Shown: piece after piece, positions 1 to 6,294 of the stretch | Layout of the letters: the number at the start of each line of letters is the position of its first letter | Numbering within the stretch: the first letter of the stretch is position 1 | Assembly: GCA_016791285.1 (NCBI GenBank) | Contig: JAEUMX010000153.1 | Span: 1-10,885 of the forward strand | DNA from: Burkholderiales bacterium | Lineage (GTDB): Bacteria; Pseudomonadota; Gammaproteobacteria; Burkholderiales; JAEUMW01 | DNA: 10,885 nt | Reading direction: 5' to 3' | Notes under the pieces: generated by a model | The model's input: only the letters and a program-made list of their open reading frames with translations | Database searches by the model: none | Told to the model about the DNA's origin: nothing | Translations under genes and position numbers: made by a program

Positions 1-96
1 TACGAGCAACGCTATCGCCAGCGCGTGTTGCTCAACCTCTCCCGCCGCGCCCAGCAACTCGGTATGAAGCTCGTCGCCATCGAACAGCCAGCCTAA
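1..96 (+). CDS. C-terminal end of an unidentified protein, possibly a transposase (5' end outside window)
   Basis: An open frame enters from the left edge and stops at TAA 94-96, giving 31 residues that end in RRAQQLGMKLVAIEQPA. The piece is basic and helical, with a Tyr/Arg-rich start followed by paired arginines and 'LG..LV'. Some insertion-sequence transposases end in a similar way (Y..R...NL.RRA..LG), but too little is present to name a family, so transposase is a weak guess. It is convergent with the metalloprotease gene, and 69 bases lie between the two stop codons. Those 69 bases show no clear terminator or terminal inverted repeat. That it is coding is supported by codon choice and a clean stop; the function is unknown. 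Confidence 0.45.
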   Translation, partial: YEQRYRQRVLLNLSRRAQQLGMKLVAIEQPA

Positions 97-106
97 AAAC
101 CTCATC

Positions 107-121
107 GCAGATCAATCACTC
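107..121 (+). repeat. Left copy of an imperfect 15-base direct repeat flanking the protease gene
   Basis: GCAGATCAATCACTC here matches GCAGATCAATCCCTC at 1278-1292 in 14 of 15 positions and the same orientation. The two copies lie in the intergenic spaces on either side of the metalloprotease. They could be a duplication left by insertion or recombination, or chance similarity; an 11-base exact match is not rare enough to decide. Confidence 0.35.
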
Positions 122-165
122 CCGGGGTGTTTCTTGAGAGAGAGCAGGCCCTGGCCGGCCCAAAC

Positions 166-1179
166 CTACCCTTTGCTCACCTTGATCGAGTACGACCCCG
201 TGCCGCCCGCCGTGTTGAAGTGCCGCACCTGCACGTCGTACGTGCCGGGCGTGAGTTCCGTCACGATCCGCGGGTTGCGCCCCACACCGCTATCGTCGTC
301 CTGCGCGACCAGCACGCCGCCCGGGCCGAACAGCGTCATGACGAGATCGGTCGGTCCCTCCGTTTCCACGGTGTAGCGGCCCGGCGTGCGTGCCTTGAAC
401 TGGAAACGGTCCTCTTCGCCCGGCTGGCCGATGCTCGCTTCGGTACCGCCCTCGAACACCGACAGCTCGACCGGGGCGGTGGTTTGCCCCCGCGGATAGA
501 CCCGCGCCGCGAATTCCCTGTCGACCGCCGACAGAGTCTCGTTGGGGTCGGTATGGAAGCCATTCACGGTCCAACTCGCCGGGAAGCTGTAGAGCATGAC
601 GGACTGAGGATCGAGCGCGCTGCCGTTGATCTGCGTCACGTCGTACTGTGCATACATGTTGTGGTCGATGGTGTTCTGGTCCCAGAAGTTGGGCGGCCCG
701 CTCAAGGCCGCGTTCACCACCGGCTTGTTCCACTGGATCGGGTTGTCGCGCGGATTCTGATGCTCGTGGATCATCGCGATCATGTGCCCGAATTCGTGCA
801 GGATCACCCCTTCGTCCAGCCAGCCGAAGTTCATGGTCGGCTGACCCGCGGGAATGCCGAGCGCGTCGGTGCCGATGTACGACCACGCGCCGTCGTCGGC
901 GAAGGCGATGCGGACCTGAGCATTCGTCGCGTCGCCGAATTCGAACTGCAAGTTCGCGCTTTCCGTCCACTTGACCGCGTGCTGCTTCACCAGCGCCTGC
1001 TGGGCGGGGGTGCCGCCGAGAAAGCGCATGCGGATGGTCGAGCCATTGGGCCACAGCTTGGCCACCTGGAAGGCGGCACGGGTGGGGCCGCTCGCGAGCA
1101 TGAGCAGGCGTCCGGTGCGGGGGCGCCGCGTCTCTGCCGGCAGCACGCGATCGAAACAGACTTTGTCGGTGATGGCCAT
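166..1179 (-). CDS. Zinc metalloprotease of the metzincin (astacin-like) type with a C-terminal PPC-like domain
   Basis: This 337-residue protein is predicted to cleave peptide bonds using a catalytic zinc. Residues 128-139 read HEFGHMIAMIHE: H128, H132 and H138 would bind zinc, E129 is the general base, and E139 follows the third His as in astacins. A Met-turn SVMLY lies at about 193-197. The final ~90 residues form a beta-rich domain (EEDRFQFKA, GRYTV, GTYDVQV) of the bacterial pre-peptidase C-terminal (PPC) type, usually linked to secreted proteases. No N-terminal signal peptide is visible, so location is uncertain. ATG 1179 was chosen because GGAGGAG (1188-1194) sits 8 bases before it; an upstream ATG at 1206 has no such support. 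The glycine normally found in HExxHxxGxxH is Ala135. Substrate unknown. Confidence 0.85.
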   Translation of the reverse strand: MAITDKVCFDRVLPAETRRPRTGRLLMLASGPTRAAFQVAKLWPNGSTIRMRFLGGTPAQQALVKQHAVKWTESANLQFEFGDATNAQVRIAFADDGAWSYIGTDALGIPAGQPTMNFGWLDEGVILHEFGHMIAMIHEHQNPRDNPIQWNKPVVNAALSGPPNFWDQNTIDHNMYAQYDVTQINGSALDPQSVMLYSFPASWTVNGFHTDPNETLSAVDREFAARVYPRGQTTAPVELSVFEGGTEASIGQPGEEDRFQFKARTPGRYTVETEGPTDLVMTLFGPGGVLVAQDDDSGVGRNPRIVTELTPGTYDVQVRHFNTAGGTGSYSIKVSKG

Positions 1180-1212
1180 GTGCGTATCTCCTCCGAAGTG
1201 GAGCATGGTGGC

Positions 1213-1236
1213 GAGGCCGCGCAGGCTGCGCGCCTC
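1213..1236 (-). other. Hairpin in the leader upstream of the metalloprotease
   Basis: GAGGCCGCGCA and TGCGCGCCTC pair in a 10-bp GC-rich stem with one bulged C and a 3-base loop. It lies about 33 bases upstream of the protease ATG and about 85 bases after the nodI-like stop. No T-run follows on the minus strand, so it is not a typical intrinsic terminator. It may be a leader or mRNA-stability structure between the two genes. Confidence 0.4.
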
Positions 1237-1277
1237 GGTCAGACCCTAACGTGTGACAGCATTCGCCCAAATCCGCG

Positions 1278-1292
1278 GCAGATCAATCCCTC
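1278..1292 (+). repeat. Right copy of the imperfect 15-base direct repeat
   Basis: GCAGATCAATCCCTC lies between the nodI-like stop codon (1320) and the protease start (1179). It pairs with the copy at 107-121, with one mismatch (C for A at position 12). Confidence 0.35.
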
Positions 1293-1319
1293 GGAAGGCG
1301 TAGGCCGAACGAGATAGCG

Positions 1320-2261
1320 TCAATCCCTGAGCTCGCGCCCGGTCAGCTTGAGGAAGACATCCTCCAGGTCCGCCGGTCGATGCAGATAGCGCAGCCGTGG
1401 CCATTCGCTCAGGGACGCGATCAGCGGGTCGGCGTCGCGCACGTAGCAGAACACCGTCTCGCCGGTCTGCTCGCAGCGATCCGCGTGCTGCCTGCCGGCG
1501 TGCGCCTGCCAGTCCTCGACGCCATCGCCGTAGACCTCGACCACCTGCGGCTCGATGTACCGTGCGATCAGTGCCTGCGGACTGCCCTGCGCGATGAGCC
1601 GTCCCTGATCCAGTATGGCGAGGCGATGACAGAGCCGCTCCGCCTCGTCCATGAAGTGGGTCGTGAGCAGCAAGGTCTTGCCCTGCGCAGTGAGGCGCTT
1701 CAGGCGGTCCCAGATGAGGTGCCGGGCCTGCGGATCGAGGCCGGTGGTCGGCTCGTCGAGGAGGATGAGATCGGGGTCGTTGATGAGTGCGCGCGCCAGC
1801 GCGAGGCGCCGCTTCATGCCACCGGACAGGGTCTGGATGGTCGCCTGCGCGCGCCCTGCGAGCCCGGCGAATTCCAGCAGATCCGGGATGCGACGCCTGG
1901 TGAGCGCGTCGTCCTGGCCGAAGTAGCGGCCGAAGACGAGCAGGTTCTCGTAGACGGTGAAGTCGGGGTCGAGGGTGTCGGACTGCGGCACGACCCCGAT
2001 GCGCAACCGCGCTTCCCGGGCGCGGGCGGGGACCGGCAGACCGAGCACGTGGATCTCGCCGGCGTCGGGTTCGGTGAGGCCGAGGCAGAGGCGCAGCGTC
2101 GTGGTCTTCCCGGCGCCGTTCGGGCCGAGCAGACCGAAGCACTCCCCGGTCTCGAGCCCGAGATCCAGGCCCGTCACGACTGCTGCGTCGCCGTAGCGTT
2201 TCGTGAGCCCGCTCACCCCCAGCGGGACCACCGTCTGCGGGGGAGCAGCCGGTCCGCGCAC
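1320..2261 (-). CDS. nodI: NodI-like ABC transporter ATP-binding protein (ABC-2 type, DrrA/NodI family)
   Basis: This cytoplasmic ATPase would power an ABC-2-type exporter. It has 313 residues, the usual NodI length. Walker A GPNGAGKT is at 46-53, the Q-loop Gln at 93, the signature LSGGM at 145-149, Walker B LILLDE at 165-170 and the switch His at 202. The [14 protein letters not shown] stretch and the end [14 protein letters not shown] are typical of NodI. Many betaproteobacteria carry such genes without nodulating, so no symbiosis is implied; the cargo is unknown. GTG 2261 was chosen because it lies 2 bases after the hydrolase stop and gives family length; GTG 2231 is an alternative. The last gene of the ferredoxin-hydrolase operon, it is not followed by the expected permease nodJ, which is the main oddity. 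Confidence 0.88.
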   Translation of the reverse strand: MRGPAAPPQTVVPLGVSGLTKRYGDAAVVTGLDLGLETGECFGLLGPNGAGKTTTLRLCLGLTEPDAGEIHVLGLPVPARAREARLRIGVVPQSDTLDPDFTVYENLLVFGRYFGQDDALTRRRIPDLLEFAGLAGRAQATIQTLSGGMKRRLALARALINDPDLILLDEPTTGLDPQARHLIWDRLKRLTAQGKTLLLTTHFMDEAERLCHRLAILDQGRLIAQGSPQALIARYIEPQVVEVYGDGVEDWQAHAGRQHADRCEQTGETVFCYVRDADPLIASLSEWPRLRYLHRPADLEDVFLKLTGRELRD

Positions 2262-2263
2262 CG

Positions 2264-2896
2264 CTAGTGACTGCTTGCGTCGGCCCAGCCGCGTGCCGCG
2301 GCGATCACCATGTCGTGCAGGCAGTGCAACTGACCGTGGAAGAAGTGACCGGCTCCGGGCAGCACGAGCACCGGCAGCTCCTGCGGGCGCGCCCACGCCA
2401 GGATCTCGGTGAGGGAAACCACGTCGTCGTGCTCGCCATGAATGACAAGCGTGTTCTTCGGCACTTTCTCCACGTCGAAGCGGCCCACCGCGGGTGCCAC
2501 CAGCACCATGCGCTGCGGATTCAGATACTGGGCGACGCGGCTTTGCACGAAGCCGCCGAACGAGAATCCGGACAGCAGGATCGGCAGATCGCCGGCCCGC
2601 CCTCGCGCGTAATTCGCCACCGCGAGCATGTCCTCGGTCTCGCCGCGGCCCTCGTCGTAGAGGCCCTCGCTCTGTCCCACGCCGCGGAAGTTGCAGCGCA
2701 CGGACACGTTGCCCATTTGCGTGAACGTGCGTGCGAGCGTGTTCACCACCTTGTTCTCCATCGTCCCGCCGTAGAGGGGATGGGGATGGGCGATGAGCGC
2801 GATGCCGCGGCGCGCGCACGCCGGCTCGTTTACGAGCAGCTCGAGGCGCCCGGCCGGGCCGTCGATGAAGGTTGGTTCCGGGTGCGGTGGTCTCAA
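2264..2896 (-). CDS. Alpha/beta hydrolase (COG2945-like)
   Basis: This 210-residue, probably cytoplasmic serine hydrolase has the nucleophile elbow GFSFGG with Ser112, an acid candidate in HGEHDD (Asp157/158) and the catalytic His184 in [16 protein letters not shown] near residue 37 and RGVGQSEG near 71 are typical of this small hydrolase group, which is often annotated only as alpha/beta hydrolase. The natural substrate is not known. Upstream of the core ([13 protein letters not shown]) there is no ATG in a sensible place. The best start is TTG at 2896-2894, whose last two bases overlap the TGA stop of the ferredoxin gene (TTGA), implying translational coupling. The nodI-like gene follows after 2 bases. 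Confidence 0.88.
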   Translation of the reverse strand: MRPPHPEPTFIDGPAGRLELLVNEPACARRGIALIAHPHPLYGGTMENKVVNTLARTFTQMGNVSVRCNFRGVGQSEGLYDEGRGETEDMLAVANYARGRAGDLPILLSGFSFGGFVQSRVAQYLNPQRMVLVAPAVGRFDVEKVPKNTLVIHGEHDDVVSLTEILAWARPQELPVLVLPGAGHFFHGQLHCLHDMVIAAARGWADASSH

Positions 2897-3201
2897 ATTC
2901 GCAGCCGCTCCACGATACGTCCGTGCTGGAGGTGCTCCTCGATGATCTCGTCCACGTCGCTGCGGTCGACGTAGGTGTACCAGACCTCGTCCGGATAGAT
3001 CACGATGACCGGGCCCTCGGCGCAGCGGTCGAGGCAGCCCGCCTGGTTGATCCGCGTCTTGCCTGGCCCCGCGAGGCCGAGCGCCTTTACGCGGTCCTTG
3101 GCGTAGGCGCGCGTGTCGACTGCGCCGTGATTGTTGCAGCATGCCTCGCCCGCCGCGCGCTGATTGCAGCAGAAGAAGACGTGGTAGCGATAATAGCTCA
3201 A
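2893..3201 (-). CDS. Thioredoxin-like [2Fe-2S] ferredoxin
   Basis: A small soluble 102-residue electron carrier or redox protein. After the start comes [14 protein letters not shown], characteristic of the thioredoxin-fold ferredoxin family. Cysteines lie at 11, 12, 21, 22, 56 and 60; the Cys11-x10-Cys22 and Cys56-x3-Cys60 pairs fit a [2Fe-2S] site. The segment [14 protein letters not shown] with [11 protein letters not shown] is the conserved second half. TTG 3201 is preferred because GGAGGT (3205-3210) precedes it and a TATAAT box sits just upstream. A TTG at 3225 lies inside that box and so is unlikely. First gene of the operon with the hydrolase and the nodI-like gene. Its partner enzyme is unknown. 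Confidence 0.87.
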   Translation of the reverse strand: MSYYRYHVFFCCNQRAAGEACCNNHGAVDTRAYAKDRVKALGLAGPGKTRINQAGCLDRCAEGPVIVIYPDEVWYTYVDRSDVDEIIEEHLQHGRIVERLRI

Positions 3202-3224
3202 TGGACCTCCGCATCGGCCCGCCA

Positions 3225-3230
3225 ATTATA
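3225..3230 (-). promoter_or_regulatory. Candidate -10 box for the ferredoxin operon
   Basis: A perfect TATAAT is read on the minus strand. Transcription would begin near 3218 and give a leader of about 17 bases containing GGAGGT and the TTG start at 3201. No good -35 is seen 16-18 bases upstream. It is part of the 11-base inverted repeat shared with the opposite promoter. Confidence 0.5.
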
Positions 3231-3280
3231 GCCCGCGCGGGCCCGTACCGAGGCAGCGCGGGGTGCATCCGATTCACGCA

Positions 3281-3286
3281 TATAAT
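3281..3286 (+). promoter_or_regulatory. Candidate -10 box for the exported protein gene at 3318
   Basis: A perfect TATAAT on the plus strand would start transcription near 3293, giving a leader of about 25 bases with a GGAG ribosome site at 3307-3310. The -35 region is GC-rich and matches poorly. Confidence 0.5.
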
Positions 3287-3317
3287 TGGCGCCCGCCCCG
3301 ACAACTGGAGATACCCG

Positions 3318-3785
3318 ATGACATTGTTGCGCACCCTGTTCTTCGCCGCGCTGGTCCTGGCGCTGTTCCCGGCACAGGCGCAGAACAACCTCGAAGAGAA
3401 CGCGGCGATCATGCGCGCGGTCCAGACCACTGACGCCAAGACGCTGTTGGCGCAGAACCTCAAGCTGACCGATGCCCAGGCCAAGGCATTCTGGCCGGTC
3501 TACGATCGCTACGACGCGCAGCGCGCGAAGATCGAAGATCGTGTCGATGGCGTGCTGACCGACTACAAACTCAGTTGCGAGCAGCTCTGCGATGAGAAGG
3601 CCGGCCAGCTCATCAACGAATGGATGAACGCGCGACATGACCTGGACGAACTGCGCCAAGAATACATCGCGCAGTTCGGCGCAGTGATTCCTGCCACGAA
3701 GGTGCTGCGGCTCTACCAGATCGAGGGGCTGCGCGAAGCGGTGATCCGCGTCGACCGCTTCAAGAAGGTTCCGCTCGCGAAGTGA
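3318..3785 (+). CDS. Small exported helical protein of unknown function
   Basis: A 155-residue protein predicted to be exported to the periplasm. A signal peptide covers residues 1-21, with a hydrophobic core LFFAALVLALF and a likely AQA cleavage site. The mature part is mostly charged helix. The phrase LKLTDAQAKAFWPVYDRY (49-65) and the later IPATKVLRLYQIE (124-136) match a widespread uncharacterised family of exported proteobacterial proteins with 'LT..Q...FWP.Y..Y' and 'P..K..R..QIE' signatures. I know of no assigned activity for it. Two cysteines at 87 and 91 (CEQLC) could form a disulfide or bind metal; this is inference. ATG 3318 is supported by GGAG 7 bases upstream. It is divergent from the ferredoxin operon and convergent with the VanZ-like gene, with 5 bases between their stops. 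Confidence 0.8.
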   Translation: MTLLRTLFFAALVLALFPAQAQNNLEENAAIMRAVQTTDAKTLLAQNLKLTDAQAKAFWPVYDRYDAQRAKIEDRVDGVLTDYKLSCEQLCDEKAGQLINEWMNARHDLDELRQEYIAQFGAVIPATKVLRLYQIEGLREAVIRVDRFKKVPLAK

Positions 3786-3790
3786 TATTG

Positions 3791-4888
3791 CTACGGTGAT
3801 TTACCAGCGCGCGGGCGGCCGCGCCCGAGGTACAGCCAGACCAGCGCGAGAAAGGGCCACGCCTGTGCGACGGTGCGGGCGAGTCCCGTAAAATTGAGGA
3901 GCTGGCCGTAGTGCCAGTTGAAGAGTCTCAGGACGTCGGGGTGGCTCGCGTCACGGGCGAAGATCTGGGTCAGAACGATCACCATCACGAGCGACAATGC
4001 GCATCCGATGCGACGCCAGCGCTCCGACGTCAGGAGGAACAGCACGAGCAGTGCGAGACCACAGCCGGCGCCGATCCACACTTCCCGCGAGAGCCACTCG
4101 AAGCGCGCCTCGGGCTTGAGCAGGAGCAGGCCGGCCACGAGCTTGACGAGGCCCGCGGCGAGCGCGAGCAACGCCGTTGCGATCAGCGCCTGCCACGGCT
4201 TGCGCACGAGGAAGGTGAGCACGAGTCCGACCGCGAGCAGGATGAACACCACCGCGCTCATCTCGAGAAAGCTGAAGGATGCGTGCACGTAACCGGGGTC
4301 CAGTGCGCTGCCCGAGGTCGCGTCCGTGGCGACGTTGCCGAGGAGCGGGAGCGACGGATTGAGCTGCGAGGCGAACCAGAGTGCGAGCAGGGCGAGCCCG
4401 ATATCGGCATGGACGCCCGGACGAAACTGCCCGCGCACCCACGCAAAGCGGCGCCACACGAAATCGAGACTGCCGGTGCGCACCGCGATCAGCGCCCCCA
4501 CGAGCGCGCCGACAAGATTCATCGCCGAGTCGAGGTTGGAGCTGATGCGACCGGGCAGGAACCCCTGCGCGAACTCGAGAGCCAAGCTCACCAGCCCGCC
4601 CGCCAGGGCGGCGCCGAGCAGCGCGGCATCGCGCGGCAGGTAGTTCATGAGGGCGAGCGTCAGCAGGAGACCGAGCGGCGCGTAGGCGACGGTGTTGATG
4701 GCGAGATCGAACCAGGTCCAGTACTTGGGCCAGGGCGCGGTGAGAAACGCGGTCGGGTGCGTCGGTGCCCGCCACCCGGTGAAGGGCGTCAGACTGGCAT
4801 AGAGGATGAGCAACAGATAAGCTACGGCGAGGAACCACGCAATGCGCGCGCCGCTCGCCTGCAGCTCGCCCGATGGTGCGTGGATCAT
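3791..4888 (-). CDS. VanZ-family integral membrane protein
   Basis: A 365-residue inner-membrane protein with about ten hydrophobic segments. The VanZ domain is in the N-terminal half: a first helix around AWFLAVAYLLLILYASL ending in TPF, then NTVAYAPLGLLL, and the conserved loop FLPGRISSNLDSAMNLVGA before the next helix. The C-terminal half adds about six helices of unclear role. VanZ itself gives low-level teicoplanin resistance; most bacterial relatives have no known function, so resistance should not be inferred. ATG 4888 is preferred because it keeps a short space from the divergent DHH gene. ATG 4912 would add 8 residues and overlap that gene's start codon by two bases. Neither start has a strong ribosome site. 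Confidence 0.82.
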   Translation of the reverse strand: MIHAPSGELQASGARIAWFLAVAYLLLILYASLTPFTGWRAPTHPTAFLTAPWPKYWTWFDLAINTVAYAPLGLLLTLALMNYLPRDAALLGAALAGGLVSLALEFAQGFLPGRISSNLDSAMNLVGALVGALIAVRTGSLDFVWRRFAWVRGQFRPGVHADIGLALLALWFASQLNPSLPLLGNVATDATSGSALDPGYVHASFSFLEMSAVVFILLAVGLVLTFLVRKPWQALIATALLALAAGLVKLVAGLLLLKPEARFEWLSREVWIGAGCGLALLVLFLLTSERWRRIGCALSLVMVIVLTQIFARDASHPDVLRLFNWHYGQLLNFTGLARTVAQAWPFLALVWLYLGRGRPRAGKSP

Positions 4889-4910
4889 GCCCGTCGATCG
4901 ATCATTACGC

Positions 4911-5861
4911 ATGACATATTACGATATCTTCAACGGTGACGCGGACGGTGTCTGCGCACTGCATCAACTGCGCCTGGTGGAGCCGCGCGAGACGGTACTC
5001 GTCACCGGCGTCAAGCGCGACCTGCGGCTGGTCGAGAAAGTGGACGCGCAGTCCGGCGACGAGCTCACGGTGCTCGACGTGTCGATGCAGGAAAACGCCG
5101 AAGCGCTGCTCAAGCTGCTCGCGCGCGGCGCGCGCTGCCAGTACTTCGACCATCACTATCCGGGAGACATACCGTCGCACCCTGGTCTGCACGCGGTCAT
5201 CGACACCAGTCCCGACGTTTGCACCAGTCTGCTGGTCGATCGCCACGTGGGTGGTCGACTGCGACCCTGGGCGGTGGTCGCGGCCTTCGGCGACAATCTC
5301 GACGAGACGGCGCGCATCGCGGCCGCACCGCTTCAGCTCCCGCCGGAGCGGCTCGAGCGACTCGCCGAGTTCGGCCGCCTGCTCAACTATAACGGCTATG
5401 GCGAGCAGATCGATGACCTCGTCTTTCCGCCCGCCACCCTCTATCGCCTCGTGAGCCGCCATCGGGATCCGTTCACGTTCATCGCGGAGGAGTCGGCGTT
5501 CGGGACGCTGCGGCAGAGCCAGGCCGACGATCTCGCGCGAGCGGCGGCGCTGCGGCCGTTCGCCCAGAGTGCGGGGGGCGCGGTGTACGTGCTGCCTGAC
5601 GAGGCGTGGAGCAGGCGTCTGTCCGGCACCGTCGCCAACGATCTCGCACGCGCCCATCGCGATCGGGCGCACGCGGTGCTGGTGCCGCGACAGGGCGGTT
5701 ACACGGTGAGCGTACGCGCCCCGCGCGCGCGTCCCACCGGCGCGGATGCACTGTGCCGACGCTTCCCGACTGGTGGCGGACGCGCTGCCGCGGCCGGCAT
5801 CAATCTGCTCGCCGAATCCGACCTGGACCGCTTCGTCGCGGAGTTCCACCGTGCCTTCTGA
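4911..5861 (+). CDS. DHH-family phosphoesterase
   Basis: A 316-residue protein of the DHH superfamily, metal-dependent enzymes that include RecJ, nano-RNases and cyclic dinucleotide hydrolases. The active-site motifs are in place: FNGDADGVCAL with Asp10 and Asp12, VLDVSM with Asp56, FDHHYPGD with Asp80-His81-His82, and FGDN with Asp128. The C-terminal DHHA1-like glycine motif is GGGRAAAAG at 288-296, with Arg where many DHH proteins have His. Relatives are sometimes labelled acetyltransferase without support. Substrate unknown; cytoplasmic. ATG 4911 gives the natural start MTYYDIFNGD with the first motif close to the N-terminus, as the family requires. It is divergent from the VanZ-like gene. 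Confidence 0.85.
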   Translation: MTYYDIFNGDADGVCALHQLRLVEPRETVLVTGVKRDLRLVEKVDAQSGDELTVLDVSMQENAEALLKLLARGARCQYFDHHYPGDIPSHPGLHAVIDTSPDVCTSLLVDRHVGGRLRPWAVVAAFGDNLDETARIAAAPLQLPPERLERLAEFGRLLNYNGYGEQIDDLVFPPATLYRLVSRHRDPFTFIAEESAFGTLRQSQADDLARAAALRPFAQSAGGAVYVLPDEAWSRRLSGTVANDLARAHRDRAHAVLVPRQGGYTVSVRAPRARPTGADALCRRFPTGGGRAAAAGINLLAESDLDRFVAEFHRAF

Positions 5862-5884
5862 GCGCCACGCGCGCTGAGAAGGAG

Positions 5885-5909
5885 TGAACCACCTGAACCA
5901 CCGCGTGGT
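5885..5909 (+). repeat. Tandem 9-base repeat plus small palindrome upstream of the PepSY gene
   Basis: TGAACCACC occurs twice head to tail (5885-5902) and runs into ACCACCGCGTGGT (5897-5909), which has 5-base arms around CGC. It lies 76 bases before the PepSY start in the 123-base gap. It could be an operator or chance; no T-run follows, so a terminator for the DHH gene is unlikely. Confidence 0.35.
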
Positions 5910-5984
5910 CGCATGGGTGACCGTAGCGTTATGCCAGTCTTTCATACCGCGCTGCGGCGCTTTCGGTAACCAAGGAGAAACCGT

Positions 5985-6257
5985 ATGAAAAGGCCATTGT
6001 TTCTGCTGCTCCCCCTGATCGGTTTGCTGTCGCTCGGCGCTGGGCCGGCATCGGCCCGCGACGATGCCACGCCGTTTCACCGCTGCGTGGACGCCGCGCT
6101 GGCGCAGAAGCCGGGTAAAGTGCTGGAAGTGGAACTGGAGACCCATAAGGGCAAGGAGATTTACGAGATCGACATCGCCGGCAACGACGGCAAGCGGTGG
6201 GAGCTCAAGTGTGACCTCGAGACCGCCAAGATCATCAGGGCCGAGATCGACGATTAG
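5985..6257 (+). CDS. Small exported PepSY-domain protein
   Basis: A 90-residue protein with a clear signal peptide: KR at the start, a leucine-rich core, and ASA at 22-24 as the likely cleavage site. The mature ~66 residues form one PepSY-like unit: VLEVELET, then KEIYEIDIAGNDGKRWELKCD, and ETAKIIRAEIDD. PepSY domains are commonly found on exported proteins and are thought to inhibit proteases or bind other proteins; the target here is unknown. Cys34 and Cys76 are the only cysteines and could form a disulfide in the periplasm (inference). ATG 5985 follows AAGGAG (5972-5977) at 7 bases, a strong ribosome site. The DUF445 gene begins 37 bases after the stop, so the two are probably co-transcribed. 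Confidence 0.85.
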   Translation: MKRPLFLLLPLIGLLSLGAGPASARDDATPFHRCVDAALAQKPGKVLEVELETHKGKEIYEIDIAGNDGKRWELKCDLETAKIIRAEIDD

Positions 6258-6294
6258 GATGGCGAGCCGCTGACGGCCCTTCGATTCCAAGCGG

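Larger units (their letters stand above)
3220..3291. repeat. Inverted repeat with 11-base arms in the divergent promoter region
   Basis: CGCCAATTATA at 3220-3230 is the exact reverse complement of TATAATTGGCG at 3281-3291. The arms contain the two opposing -10 boxes. Between them lies a 12-base palindrome GCCCGCGCGGGC (3231-3242). Confidence 0.6.

Noticed and set aside
127..1317. 396-codon plus-strand frame opposite the metalloprotease
   Set aside because: The minus-strand frame has the complete zinc motif, Met-turn, PPC-like domain and a strong ribosome site; the plus frame has only basic low-complexity sequence.
1320..2261. NodI-like gene as evidence of a nodulating symbiont
   Set aside because: No nodABC or other nod genes are present, and NodI-like ATPases are common in non-symbiotic betaproteobacteria.
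2262..2819. N-terminal extension of the NodI-like frame back to 2819
   Set aside because: The extension overlaps the hydrolase gene in a different frame and is Arg-rich; NodI proteins have about 305-320 residues, matching the GTG 2261 start.
3791..4888. VanZ-like protein as glycopeptide resistance gene
   Set aside because: Only the broad family is recognisable; there is no vanHAX context, and most VanZ-family proteins are not resistance factors.
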